Origin: Streptomyces sp. ISL-10
Lineage (GTDB): Bacteria > Actinomycetota > Actinomycetes > Streptomycetales > Streptomycetaceae
Length of the DNA: 64,000 bases
Reading direction: 5' to 3'
NCBI RefSeq assembly: GCF_018614575.1
Contig: NZ_JAGGOJ010000011.1
Coordinates: 434,001 to 498,000, forward strand
Shown one piece after another: positions 1-8,345 of this stretch. The first letter of the stretch is position 1; each line of letters starts with the position of its first letter. The translations under genes and the position numbers were made by a program. The notes below the pieces were generated by a model. The model searched no databases. It saw only the letters and a program-made list of their open reading frames with translations, and was not told the origin of the DNA.

Positions 1-905
1 TGCCGGCCGAGCGGCAGGCTGCCCGGGCCCTGCGCCCCATGCTCGCCCAGCTCGCCGGTGTGCCGATGCCCGCGCAGTGGCTGTACGAGACGACCGCACG
101 CTGGGACACGGAACTGGCAGGCGTCCAGTCCGTGATCGAGTCCGAGAACACCACCCTCACCCTGGTCGCCGAGCCCGGCCCCGCGGCCGCCGACGCCCTG
201 CGCACCGCCCGCACCGGGCTGAGTCTGTTCGGTCACCGCGTCGACATGGTCGTCGCCAACCGCTGCGTACCGCAGGACTCCGCCGATCCCTGGGCGGCCT
301 CGGTCGCGGCCCAGCAGGAGGCGTGCCGGCGGGAGTGGGTGGACACCTGGATGCCGGCCGGCTCGGTCTGCCTGCTGCCGCATCTGGGCCGCGATCCACG
401 CGGCCCGGACGACCTCACGCGGCTCCAGAAGGAGGCGGACCGCTGCTCCTTCGCGCATGAATTCACCGCCGACCCGGCGGCTCACGAGCTCGACGGGCTG
501 ATCGTGGCCCTGCGCGGGGACCGGGAGGGCCGGCGCCCGGACCCGGGGCGGATCGAGAACGTGTACGAGGAGTCCGTCCGCCGTGACGCGTCGGTCGCCT
601 CACTCGCGGACACCGACAACCACTGGCACGGCCGGAACGGCAAGAGCCGCAAGGAGCCGCCGCCCGGTCCCGCCTCGGACGACGGCACGCTGATCTGGCA
701 CCTCGACCTGCCCGGCGCCGTCAAGGAGCAGCTCACCCTCGTACGCCGTGGGGATGAACTGCTGATCACCGTCGGCCCCTTCCGCAGGATCCTGTCCCTG
801 CCGTCCGCACTGCGCCGCTGCACGGTCGCCGGCGCGGGCCTGAAGGACGGCACCCTGAGCGTGCGGTTCACGCCCGACCCCGCCCTGTGGCCGCGGGCAC
901 GCTGA
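1..905 (+). CDS. ArsA-family ATPase, C-terminal part (5' end outside window)
   Basis: The reading frame is open from base 3, so the start lies upstream of the window. The visible part resembles the C-terminal half of actinobacterial ArsA/GET3-like ATPases: a region with a 'VDMVVANRCVPQ' stretch typical of the second half of the nucleotide-binding fold. It ends in a small beta-rich domain (about the last 70 residues, from 'WHLDLPGAVKEQ') that matches the ArsA_HSP20 type. The P-loop must lie upstream and cannot be checked. Streptomycetes often carry such ATPases in pairs; their role is not settled. It is followed after 65 bp by a DUF5304 gene on the same strand. The family call is fairly firm, the function is not. 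Confidence 0.75.
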   Translation, partial: PAERQAARALRPMLAQLAGVPMPAQWLYETTARWDTELAGVQSVIESENTTLTLVAEPGPAAADALRTARTGLSLFGHRVDMVVANRCVPQDSADPWAASVAAQQEACRREWVDTWMPAGSVCLLPHLGRDPRGPDDLTRLQKEADRCSFAHEFTADPAAHELDGLIVALRGDREGRRPDPGRIENVYEESVRRDASVASLADTDNHWHGRNGKSRKEPPPGPASDDGTLIWHLDLPGAVKEQLTLVRRGDELLITVGPFRRILSLPSALRRCTVAGAGLKDGTLSVRFTPDPALWPRAR

Positions 906-970
906 ATGCCGTACCGCCGTTCGGGTAACGTCGGGTAGACGAATCCTCAGTCCTGCCGCAGGAGTACGCC

Positions 971-1417
971 ATGAGCGATGCCACCGAGCGTCCCGACACC
1001 GACGCCGACGCAGACGCCTGGGCCACGGCGTGCGAGGAGGACCTCAAGGCCGAGCGGAACCGCCGGCGCGGCCAGTACGGGGCTCCGCCCGGCTCGGCGG
1101 CCGAGGAGCTCCGCAAACTCTTCGACGTCGTCGCGGACAAGGTCACCGCCTTCCAGTCGTCGCTGCCCGGCGTGGCGGCACAGAACGCCGTGCAGCAGTT
1201 CGTGACCCAGGCCAAGGCCGCGGTCGAGCCCGTCATCGAACGGAACCCGCAGGTCTTCGACCATCTCGCGGCCGCCGGGGGCGAACTGCTCGCCGCCTAC
1301 CGCTCCGCCGTCGAGAACCAGGAGCGCCGCTGGACCCAGCGCTCGGACACCGCCAAGGACACCGACGACCCCCGCGACGACGGGCCCGGTCCGAGCGAGC
1401 ACATCGACCTGGACTGA
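971..1417 (+). CDS. DUF5304 family protein
   Basis: A 148-residue acidic protein with no signal peptide or membrane segment. Residues 1-20 are Asp/Ala rich, the middle (about 40-120) is predicted helical ('EELRKLFDVVADKVTAF', 'FVTQAKAAVEPVIERNP'), and the tail is Asp-rich and disordered. This pattern fits DUF5304, a family confined to streptomycetes and close relatives with no known function. The ATG at 971 follows a GGAG at suitable distance. It sits between an ArsA-like ATPase and glucokinase, an arrangement conserved in the genus, but nothing in the sequence shows a link to sugar metabolism. Confidence 0.75.
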   Translation: MSDATERPDTDADADAWATACEEDLKAERNRRRGQYGAPPGSAAEELRKLFDVVADKVTAFQSSLPGVAAQNAVQQFVTQAKAAVEPVIERNPQVFDHLAAAGGELLAAYRSAVENQERRWTQRSDTAKDTDDPRDDGPGPSEHIDLD

Positions 1418-1481
1418 CCAGCGCCTGCCCGCCCTCGGGTACGGTTGGCATAGCGGGGCTCGACCGAATACTGAGGGACAC

Positions 1482-2423
1482 ATGGGACTCACCATCGGCG
1501 TCGACATCGGCGGCACGAAGATCGCGGCGGGCGTGGTCGACGAAGAGGGCGCCATTCTCGAGACGCACACCGTGCCCACCCCGTCGACTCCCGAGGGCAT
1601 CGTCGACGCGATCTGCGCTGCGGTGGCGGGAGCCGGCCAGGGGCACGAGATCGAGGCCGTCGGCATCGGCGCGGCGGGATACGTCGACGACAAGCGCGCC
1701 ACCGTCCTGTTCGCGCCCAACATCGACTGGCGCCACGAACCGTTGAAGGACAAGGTCGAACAGCGCGTCGGCCTCCCCGTCGTCGTCGAGAACGACGCGA
1801 ACGCGGCGGCCTGGGGCGAGTACCGCTTCGGCGCGGGCCAGGGTCACGAGGACGTCATCTGCATCACCCTGGGCACCGGCCTCGGCGGCGGCATCATCAT
1901 CGGCAACAAGCTGCGCCGCGGGCGCTTCGGGGTGGCCGCGGAGTTCGGCCACATCCGGGTCGTCCCGGACGGGCTGCTGTGCGGCTGCGGCAGCCAGGGC
2001 TGCTGGGAGCAGTACGCCTCCGGCCGCGCGCTCGTGCGGTACGCGAAGCAGCGCGCCAACGCCACGCCGGAGAACGCGACCATCCTGCTCGGTCTCGGCG
2101 ACGGCACCATCAACGGCATCGAGGGCAAGCACATCAGCCAGGCAGCGCGGCTGGGCTGCCCGGTCGCCGTCGACTCCTTCCGCGAGCTGGCGCGCTGGGC
2201 GGGCGCGGGTCTGGCCGACCTGGCCTCGCTCTTCGACCCGTCCGCGTTCATCGTCGGCGGCGGCGTCTCCGACGAGGGCGACCTGGTGCTCGACCCGATC
2301 CGCAAGTCGTTCCGCCGCTGGCTCATCGGCGGCCAGTGGCGCCCGCACGCCCAGGTTCTCGCGGCCCAACTGGGTGGCAAGGCGGGACTGGTGGGCGCCG
2401 CCGACCTGGCCCGCCAGGGCTGA
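1482..2423 (+). CDS. glkA: ROK-family glucokinase
   Basis: A 313-residue cytoplasmic enzyme that phosphorylates glucose to glucose 6-phosphate. The N-terminus has the phosphate-binding DIGGTK (residues 8-13). The catalytic Asp is D105 in the END triplet. The ROK zinc site is visible as H157 plus the cysteines C167, C169 and C174 of CGCGSQGCWE. In Streptomyces coelicolor the orthologous glucokinase is also the main mediator of glucose repression; that role is inferred here from family and gene neighbourhood. The ATG at 1482 has GAGGG close upstream. A TTGGCA/TACTGA pair at 1445-1474 could be a promoter but lies very near the start. Confidence 0.95.
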   Translation: MGLTIGVDIGGTKIAAGVVDEEGAILETHTVPTPSTPEGIVDAICAAVAGAGQGHEIEAVGIGAAGYVDDKRATVLFAPNIDWRHEPLKDKVEQRVGLPVVVENDANAAAWGEYRFGAGQGHEDVICITLGTGLGGGIIIGNKLRRGRFGVAAEFGHIRVVPDGLLCGCGSQGCWEQYASGRALVRYAKQRANATPENATILLGLGDGTINGIEGKHISQAARLGCPVAVDSFRELARWAGAGLADLASLFDPSAFIVGGGVSDEGDLVLDPIRKSFRRWLIGGQWRPHAQVLAAQLGGKAGLVGAADLARQG

Positions 2424-2493
2424 GCCCCCGTACGGCCATGTGCCCGTCGCGTCCTCATCGGATTGCGGCGGGCACCGTCGTATCTTGATCCAC

Positions 2494-3258
2494 ATGGCCA
2501 CCAGCATGCTGCCCGCCCTCCCCAACTCCCGTACGGAACCGGATGGTTCAGCCGTGATCCGGGTGCTGAGCTACAACGTCCGGTCGATGCGCGACGACGA
2601 GAACGCCCTCGCCCGGGTGATCCGGGCCTGCGAGCCGGACCTGGTGTTCGTCCAGGAGGCCCCGCGGTTCTTCCGCTGGCGCAAGCACGCGGCGCGGCTC
2701 GCCGCCAGGACCGATCTGGTGATGCTCTCCGGCGGCGCGACGGCCGCCGGGCCGCTGCTGCTGTGCTCGCTGCGCGCGACGGTGGAGCGCACGGAGGACG
2801 TCATGCTGCCGCTGACGCCAGGGCTGCACCGGCGCGGCTTCGCCACCGCGGTCGTCCGGTTCGCGGGGGCGCGGGTCGGCGTGATCAGCTGCCACCTGAG
2901 CCTGCAGACGGACGAGCGTTACGCCCAGGCGGGCATGCTGCTGGACCGGCTGGCCGCGATGGGCACGCCGCACGCGATCGCGGCGGGCGACATCAATGAG
3001 CGTCCCGGCGGCCGGAGCTTCAGACGCCTCGCCGACTCGCTGCAGGACTGCTGGGCGGTGCGCCCGTGGGGCGAGGAGCACACGTCGACGCCGGTCGATC
3101 CGCACCAGCGGATCGACGCGATCTTCGCGACGCGGGGGGTCCAGGTGCTCGGCTGCGGTGTCCCGCAGGGCCTGGAGGGCGTGACGGACCGCGACCTGCG
3201 CGCGGCCTCGGACCATCTCCCGGTCCTGGCGGCCCTGCGCCTGCCGACGACGGGGTAG
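2494..3258 (+). CDS. endonuclease/exonuclease/phosphatase (EEP) family protein
   Basis: A 254-residue protein with the EEP fold seen in AP endonucleases, sphingomyelinases and inositol phosphatases. Visible motifs are 'LSYNVRSM' near residue 30, 'PDLVFVQE' (metal-binding Glu), 'GDINERPG' (catalytic Asp/Asn) and the C-terminal 'SDHLPV' (catalytic Asp-His). There is no signal peptide, so it is probably cytoplasmic; the substrate cannot be deduced. I chose ATG 2494 over in-frame upstream codons because TATCTT lies exactly 7 nt before it with no ribosome site, which suggests a leaderless transcript. It stands alone; the next 650 bp carry no gene. Confidence 0.85.
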   Translation: MATSMLPALPNSRTEPDGSAVIRVLSYNVRSMRDDENALARVIRACEPDLVFVQEAPRFFRWRKHAARLAARTDLVMLSGGATAAGPLLLCSLRATVERTEDVMLPLTPGLHRRGFATAVVRFAGARVGVISCHLSLQTDERYAQAGMLLDRLAAMGTPHAIAAGDINERPGGRSFRRLADSLQDCWAVRPWGEEHTSTPVDPHQRIDAIFATRGVQVLGCGVPQGLEGVTDRDLRAASDHLPVLAALRLPTTG

Positions 3259-3289
3259 GCCAGGGGGGCGTGTTCGCGGGGCGCTGCCC

Positions 3290-3870
3290 CGGAGTCCCCC
3301 GGCGCCTGGAATGCCGGCGGGGCTGGATGTTGCCCGGTGAGGCGGCCCTGGAACGGCGCTGATACGGGGCCGGGGGCATGCCGTAGACCCGCGGGCTCTG
3401 CCCGCACCTTGCGCCTCGAACGCCGACTGGGCCGGAAGCTGCCCGGTGCGAGTGGCACTGATAGAGGCGACCGATCTGGGACTGGGGGATGCCGTAGGCC
3501 GGCGGGCCTGTTCGGCTGGTGCGTCCCGCACCCTGCGCCTCAAGCCGGCGGGGCTGACAGTGGCTTCAACCAGCGGCCCCTGTCCCGGCGCTCATGTGGG
3601 GCCGGTGGCATGCCGACAACGGGGTAGGCCCGAGGCGTGTCCGGCGCGCTGCCCCGGGAACCCCGCGCCTCAAACGCCGGCGGGGCTGGATGTTGCCCGC
3701 TGCGTTGGCCCTGGCACGGGTGCCGATGTGGGGCGGGGGACATGCCGCCCGCAGGCGTTGTCGCGGCCCCGGTACCGGTGCCCATGCGGGGCCGGGGCGT
3801 GCCGACTGAGAGGCAGGCCGCGGCACCCCGCGCCATGGAACGCCGGCGGGGCGGACACCGCCCGCCCGCC
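3290..3870. repeat. degenerate tandem intergenic repeat, about 110-130 bp units
   Basis: The gene-free interval 3259-3916 is filled by four to five diverged copies of one unit. Each contains a core like GCGCCTCAAACGCCGGCGG (near 3313, 3411, 3535, 3664 and a weaker copy near 3833), then a 'GGGGCTGGATGTTGCCC'-like segment, and ends near 'GGGGGCATGCCGTAG' or 'GGCATGCCGACAACGGGGTAGGCC'. The core resembles short GC-rich motifs often found between streptomycete genes. No coding potential or promoter is evident. It separates the EEP gene (+) from a convergent minus-strand gene, so it lies downstream of both. Confidence 0.7.
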
Positions 3871-3916
3871 GGTGCGGGGCCGGCGCAGCCCGACGCGCAG
3901 CGGCCCCCGCGCCCCG

Positions 3917-4471
3917 CTACACCACCGCGCCCCGACCCGGGTCGTCCTCCTCGTCGTCGTCCGACGACATCCGTGCCACCAGCGTCGCGAACCCGCCCAG
4001 GAAGCCGCCGATGCACAGCGTCGTCAGCCACCACGTCATGTCCCACCCCAGCAGCACCGCGACCAGCATCAGCACCGGGCCGCCCACCACCGCCAGCCAC
4101 GCGAACTTCGCCGTCACGTCCGCCTCCGGCAGGGGCGGCGGCTCCGGGGGGACGAAGTGGCCCTCGTCGGTCTCGTCGAAGTCCTCGTCACTCGCCTCCG
4201 GGACCTGGTAGTCGCGGGGGCCGCCCCCGCCGACACCTGGCGCGAACGTGATCGAGCTGCCCAGCGCGGGCGGCTCCTCGGCGGCCTCCTTCGGGGGCTC
4301 GGGCCGCTCGTTCACCCCGCCCTCCAGGCGCGCCAGATCGTCCACGGACTTGAACGGCTTGGCGCCGGGCGGATCCACCGGCTCGTCGCCGTACCCCGCG
4401 ACGATGGCCGCCCACGCGGCCTCCTCGTCGATCGGCTGCGGCTCTCGGTCCGCATCGTGCTGCTCAGCCAC
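3917..4471 (-). CDS. two-TM membrane protein, function unknown
   Basis: A 184-residue protein. The first about 110 residues are acidic and Pro/Glu rich ('EPQPIDEEAAWAAIVAGYGDE', 'PEPPKEAAEEPP') and probably cytoplasmic and disordered. They are followed by two hydrophobic segments ('FAWLAVVGGPVLMLVAVLLGW' region and 'TLCIGGFLGGFATLVA') and a short Asp/Glu tail. The GTG start at 4471 follows GGGAGGG and overlaps the stop of the upstream esterase by 8 bp, so the two are translationally coupled. No enzymatic motif is visible. The pairing with the esterase suggests a membrane-associated accessory role, which is inference. Confidence 0.75.
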   Translation of the reverse strand: MAEQHDADREPQPIDEEAAWAAIVAGYGDEPVDPPGAKPFKSVDDLARLEGGVNERPEPPKEAAEEPPALGSSITFAPGVGGGGPRDYQVPEASDEDFDETDEGHFVPPEPPPLPEADVTAKFAWLAVVGGPVLMLVAVLLGWDMTWWLTTLCIGGFLGGFATLVARMSSDDDEEDDPGRGAVV

Positions 4472-5315
4472 CGGTCGTGCTCCCTCCCAGGGACTTTGTC
4501 GCGGGGGACCCCGTGGTCCCGGCCTCCGGAGCGAGCCGGCCGATGAACGCGTAACTCTCCTCGAAGATCCGCTCCGCATCGTGGTCCAACGTCGCCACGT
4601 GGTAGCTCTGTTCCAGCAGGATCTCCGTGACGTCCGTCGACGAGACGCGGCTGAGGATCCGCGCCGAGTCCGCGGGCGGCACGACATGGTCCTGGGGGCT
4701 GTGCAGCAGCAGCATCGGCTGGGTGACCTGCGGCAGCTCGCCGTCGACGAGCCGGAAGAACTGCCGCACCGAGTACGCCGCGTGCAGCGGCACCCGGTCG
4801 TACCCCACCTCCTCGACTCCCGGTTTCGCGATGTCGCTGGTCAGCCCCTTCGTGGAGGGCACCAGATGGCGCACCACGGGCAGCAGCGACGCCATCGCGC
4901 CGTGCACCTTGTTGGCCGGGTTGACCACCACGACGCCCTGCACGGCGTCCCCGTGCTTGGCGGCCAGGCGCAGGGTGAGCGCGCCGCCCATGGAGAGGCC
5001 GAAGACGAAGACACGGCTGCACCGCTCCCGCAGGGAGCGCAGCTCGCGGTCCACCTCCGCGTACCAGTCCTGCCAGCCGGTCACCTGCATGTCCTGCCAG
5101 CGGGTGCCGTGTCCCGGCAGCAGAGGCAGGGACACGGTGAGCCCCCGCTCCGCCAGATATTCGGCCCAGGGGCGCAGCGACTGCGGGCAACCGGTGAATC
5201 CGTGACAGAGAAGGACGCCGACCTCGCCGCCTTCGTGGCGGTAGGGCTCGGCTCCAGGAAGGACCGGCACCGGGGTCTCCTGTTCGTGAGGTGTACGGGG
5301 AATGTTGGACGTCAT
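4464..5315 (-). CDS. alpha/beta hydrolase (carboxylesterase/monoacylglycerol lipase type)
   Basis: A serine hydrolase of about 283 residues. The oxyanion-hole motif is HGFTG, the nucleophile sits in GLSMG, and the acid and base are in 'SPQDHVV' and 'SYHVATLD' near the C-terminus. Compact layout and motifs match Est30-like carboxylesterases and monoacylglycerol lipases; the natural substrate is unknown. There is no signal peptide, so it is cytoplasmic. Start choice is uncertain: ATG 5315 is used, but conserved similarity in this family seems to begin near 'PVLPGAEPYRHEGG', where in-frame GTG codons also exist, and another GTG lies at 5369. The stop overlaps the next gene. Confidence 0.85.
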   Translation of the reverse strand: MTSNIPRTPHEQETPVPVLPGAEPYRHEGGEVGVLLCHGFTGCPQSLRPWAEYLAERGLTVSLPLLPGHGTRWQDMQVTGWQDWYAEVDRELRSLRERCSRVFVFGLSMGGALTLRLAAKHGDAVQGVVVVNPANKVHGAMASLLPVVRHLVPSTKGLTSDIAKPGVEEVGYDRVPLHAAYSVRQFFRLVDGELPQVTQPMLLLHSPQDHVVPPADSARILSRVSSTDVTEILLEQSYHVATLDHDAERIFEESYAFIGRLAPEAGTTGSPATKSLGGSTTGG

Positions 5316-5466
5316 GGGCGCGTGTGACGGTCCCAAGGTGTACTTCACGGTACGCGACCGGACGGACACCGACCAGGGCCGTCACCGCGTCAGGCGGGCC
5401 CGGAACGACAGGAGGCAGGCCAGCAGGGGTTAAGGTCTGTTCGAGAACACACAGGAGGATTTCGAG

Positions 5467-6243
5467 TTGATCTACGGAGCCATGAAGTTCTCCATCGGGG
5501 GTTCGCTGAAGCTCGCCTTCAGGCCCTGGGTGGAGGGCCTGGAGAACATTCCGGCCGAGGGCCCCGCGATCCTCGCGAGCAACCACCTGTCCTTCTCCGA
5601 CTCGTTCTTCCTCCCCGCCGTGCTCGACCGCAAGGTGACCTTCATCGCCAAGGCGGAGTACTTCACCTCGCCCGGCGTCAAGGGCAGGCTGACCGCCGCC
5701 TTCTTCAAGGGCGTGGGACAGCTGCCGGTCGACCGCTCCGGCGCGCGCGGCGCGGGCGAGGCGGCGATCAAGGCCGGTATCGACGTCATCGAGTCCGGCG
5801 GTCTTTTCGGCATCTACCCCGAGGGCACCCGCTCCCCGGACGGCCGGCTCTACCGCGGCAAGCCCGGCGGGCTCGCGCGGGTGGCGCTGGCGACCGGCGC
5901 GCCCGTGATCCCGGTCGCGATGATCGACACCGAGAAGATCCAGCCGCCCGGCAAGATCGTCCCCAAGCTGATGCGTCCGGGCATCCGGATCGGCAGGCCG
6001 CTGGACTTCAGCCGGTACCACGGCATGGAGGGTGACCGCTTCATCCTGCGCTCGGTGACCGACGAGGTCATGTACGAGATCATGAAGCTGTCCGGCCAGG
6101 AGTACGTCGACATCTACGCGACGGCTGCCAAGCGTCAGATCGCCGACGAGGAGAAGGCTCGTAAGGCCGCCCGGGCGGAGGCCGAGAAGGCGGCCAGGGC
6201 GGAGGCCGAGAAGGCGAAGAAGGCGCAGAGTCCAGCGGCCTAG
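5467..6243 (+). CDS. plsC: 1-acyl-sn-glycerol-3-phosphate acyltransferase
   Basis: A 258-residue phospholipid acyltransferase that should convert lysophosphatidate to phosphatidate at the cytoplasmic face of the membrane. It has the four family blocks, including the catalytic NHxxxxD ('NHLSFSD') and the substrate-binding 'YPEGTRSPDG'. The last about 35 residues are a lysine/alanine/glutamate repeat ('ARAEAEKAARAEAEKAKK'), likely a charged helix near the membrane. The TTG at 5467 is taken as start because AGGAGG lies 8 nt upstream; ATG 5482 is the alternative. A two-component system follows after 23-32 bp. Confidence 0.88.
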   Translation: MIYGAMKFSIGGSLKLAFRPWVEGLENIPAEGPAILASNHLSFSDSFFLPAVLDRKVTFIAKAEYFTSPGVKGRLTAAFFKGVGQLPVDRSGARGAGEAAIKAGIDVIESGGLFGIYPEGTRSPDGRLYRGKPGGLARVALATGAPVIPVAMIDTEKIQPPGKIVPKLMRPGIRIGRPLDFSRYHGMEGDRFILRSVTDEVMYEIMKLSGQEYVDIYATAAKRQIADEEKARKAARAEAEKAARAEAEKAKKAQSPAA

Positions 6244-6275
6244 CCGCGACGGACACAGCTTCGGGGGTGGGGGAG

Positions 6276-7517
6276 ATGGCCGGGCGCGAGCGCGTCGTAC
6301 GGATGTCGGTCGAGCTGCCGCTGTGGCGCGCGCTCGCCGGCTACCGCGTCCTGACGATGGTCTACGCGGTGCTGCTGTTCGCCTTCGCACCGGACAAGTT
6401 CGAACGTCCTGGCGTGGCGGTCGGCTTCCTCGCCGTCATGGTCGTATGGACCCTCGCCACGCTGCCCAAGGTGTCCAACGCGGCCCGGTGCACCCGCGGT
6501 TTCCTGATCGCCGATCTGACCGTCGCCCTGACCGGCATCCTGCTCACTCCGCTCGCCGACGCCCAGGCGCAGACACAGGACGGCCCGACGCTGCCGACCA
6601 TATGGACAGCGGGCTCCGTCCTGGCCTTCGCCATCAAGGGCGGCTGGCGCTGGGCCGGTTTCGCCTCCTCGCTGGTCGCGGTCGCCAACATCATCGAGCG
6701 CGGCGAGCCCAGCCGCGACACCTTCCACAACGTGCTGCTCGTCTGGGTCGCCTCCATCGCGATCGGCTATGTCGTCGAGGTCGCCCGGGCCTCCGAGCGC
6801 ACCCTCGCCCGCGCCCTGGAGATCGAGGCGACGACCCGCGAGCGCGAGCGCCTGGCCCGCGACATCCACGACAGCGTGCTGCAGGTGCTGGCGATGGTCC
6901 AGCGGCGCGGCACCGCGCTCGGCGGTGAGGCAGCGGAGCTCGGCCGGATGGCGGGGGAGCAGGAGGTCGCCCTGCGCAGCCTGGTGGCGGGCGGACTGCT
7001 GCCCCCGCCGCGTTCCGCTGTGGCGGAGGGGGACCCAGACAGTGACACGGCGGTGGAGAGCACCGGCCCCGCCCGGGCAGGCCGGCGTCGGGTGCCCGGC
7101 GGCACCGGCCCGGGCGAGCCGTGCGACGTGCGCATGCTGCTCGCCTCCTTCGTCACCTCGCGCGTGACGCTCTCCGAGCCCGGTGCCCCGGTGCTGCTCC
7201 CGGCGCATGCGGCGGCGGAGGTCGCGGCCGCCGTCGGCGCCGCCCTGGACAACGTCCGCCGGCACGCCGGCGAGGACGCCCAGACGTGGATCCTGGTCGA
7301 GGACTGGCCGGACGAGGTCGTCGTCACGGTCCGCGACGACGGCCCCGGCATCGCGGAGGGCAGGCTCGCGCAGGCCGAGGGCGAGGGCCGGATGGGAGTG
7401 GCCCTGTCCATCAGGGGCCGGCTGCGCGACCTGGGCGGCACGGCCGAGCTGATCTCGGTACCGGGGCAGGGCACGGAAGTCGAGTTGAAGGTCCCACGGG
7501 GGAAGGCGGAGAAATGA
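6276..7517 (+). CDS. sensor histidine kinase, HisKA_3/NarL type, with DUF5931-like N-terminus
   Basis: A membrane sensor of about 413 residues. The first about 170 residues hold several hydrophobic segments ('VLTMVYAVLLFAF', 'VGFLAVMVVWTLATL', 'VLLVWVASIAIGYVV') as in MacS-like kinases. The dimerisation box is 'RERLARDIHDSVLQVLAMV' with phospho-accepting His at about residue 198. The HATPase domain has 'ALDNVRRHA' (N box) and 'VRDDGPGI' (G box). The ATG at 6276 follows a G-rich ribosome site; GTG 6267 and ATG 6303 are also possible. The 3' end overlaps the response regulator gene by ATGA. The signal is unknown. Confidence 0.88.
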   Translation: MAGRERVVRMSVELPLWRALAGYRVLTMVYAVLLFAFAPDKFERPGVAVGFLAVMVVWTLATLPKVSNAARCTRGFLIADLTVALTGILLTPLADAQAQTQDGPTLPTIWTAGSVLAFAIKGGWRWAGFASSLVAVANIIERGEPSRDTFHNVLLVWVASIAIGYVVEVARASERTLARALEIEATTRERERLARDIHDSVLQVLAMVQRRGTALGGEAAELGRMAGEQEVALRSLVAGGLLPPPRSAVAEGDPDSDTAVESTGPARAGRRRVPGGTGPGEPCDVRMLLASFVTSRVTLSEPGAPVLLPAHAAAEVAAAVGAALDNVRRHAGEDAQTWILVEDWPDEVVVTVRDDGPGIAEGRLAQAEGEGRMGVALSIRGRLRDLGGTAELISVPGQGTEVELKVPRGKAEK

Positions 7518-8188
7518 CCGGAGCGAAGCCGATCACGGTGATGGTCGTCGACGACCATCCGATGTGGCGGGACGCGGTGGCACGTGATCTGGCGGCGGCG
7601 GGTTTCGACGTGGTCGCCACGGCCGGGGACGGTGCGCAGGCGGTGCGCCGGGCGAAGGCCGTCACCCCCGATGTCCTCGTGCTCGACCTCAACCTGCCCG
7701 AGCTGCCCGGCGTCCAGGTGTGCAAGGAGCTCGTCGCGGCCCTGCCCGGCCTGCGGGTCCTGGTGCTGTCCGCGAGCGGTGAGCACGCGGACGTCCTGGA
7801 GGCCGTGAAGTCAGGGGCCACCGGCTATCTGCTCAAGTCGGCGAGCACAGCGGAGCTGACGGACGCCGTGGGGCGCACGGCCGCGGGCGATCCCGTCTTC
7901 ACACCGGGCCTCGCCGGTCTGGTCCTCGGCGAGTACCGCCGCCTCGCGTCCGAGCCCGTCCCCTCCCCGGGCGGCGACGCGCCGAAGGCTCCGCAGCTGA
8001 CCGACCGGGAGACCGAGGTGCTGCGGCTGGTCGCCAAGGGGCTGTCGTACAAGCAGATCGCCGAGCGTCTCGTCATCTCGCACCGCACCGTGCAGAACCA
8101 TGTGCAGAACACCCTCGGCAAGCTCCAGCTGCACAACCGCGTGGAGCTCGTGCGGTACGCGATCGAGGCGGGTCTCGACGACGCCTGA
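7514..8188 (+). CDS. LuxR/NarL-family response regulator
   Basis: A 224-residue DNA-binding regulator, partner of the kinase it overlaps by ATGA. The receiver domain has the acidic pair D13/D14, the phosphorylation site D58 ('VLVLDLNLP') and the conserved K108. The C-terminal helix-turn-helix is of the LuxR type ('LTDRETEVLRLVAKGLSYKQ' onward, ending 'VQNHVQNTLGKLQLHNRVEL'). The targets cannot be read from the sequence; the nearest candidate palindrome lies downstream at 8212 in front of pfkA. Assignment as a NarL-type regulator is firm. Confidence 0.92.
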   Translation: MTGAKPITVMVVDDHPMWRDAVARDLAAAGFDVVATAGDGAQAVRRAKAVTPDVLVLDLNLPELPGVQVCKELVAALPGLRVLVLSASGEHADVLEAVKSGATGYLLKSASTAELTDAVGRTAAGDPVFTPGLAGLVLGEYRRLASEPVPSPGGDAPKAPQLTDRETEVLRLVAKGLSYKQIAERLVISHRTVQNHVQNTLGKLQLHNRVELVRYAIEAGLDDA

Positions 8189-8211
8189 GTCACCGTCACC
8201 TCCACCGTGTT

Positions 8212-8223
8212 ACCCGTACGGGT
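8212..8223. promoter_or_regulatory. 12-bp perfect palindrome between response regulator and pfkA
   Basis: The sequence ACCCGTACGGGT is a perfect 12-bp palindrome 122 bp before the pfkA start and 23 bp after the response regulator stop. A TTGACC lies at 8262. It could be an operator for pfkA; a short palindrome in GC-rich DNA can also arise by chance. Confidence 0.3.
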
Positions 8224-8345
8224 GAATGACGTCCGCTCAATGTCCCGGAGTCGTAGAGGAATTGACCCTTCGCCCCATCCCTGAGTGACCTGGATCACCA
8301 TTAGCGTGACGGTCCTAGGGTCCACCCCAGGCGAAGGGAAGTTCC

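Noticed and set aside
4312..6390. A 692-codon minus-strand open frame spanning plsC and the esterase
   Set aside because: It reads out of frame through two genes with clear catalytic motifs and shows no domain of its own.
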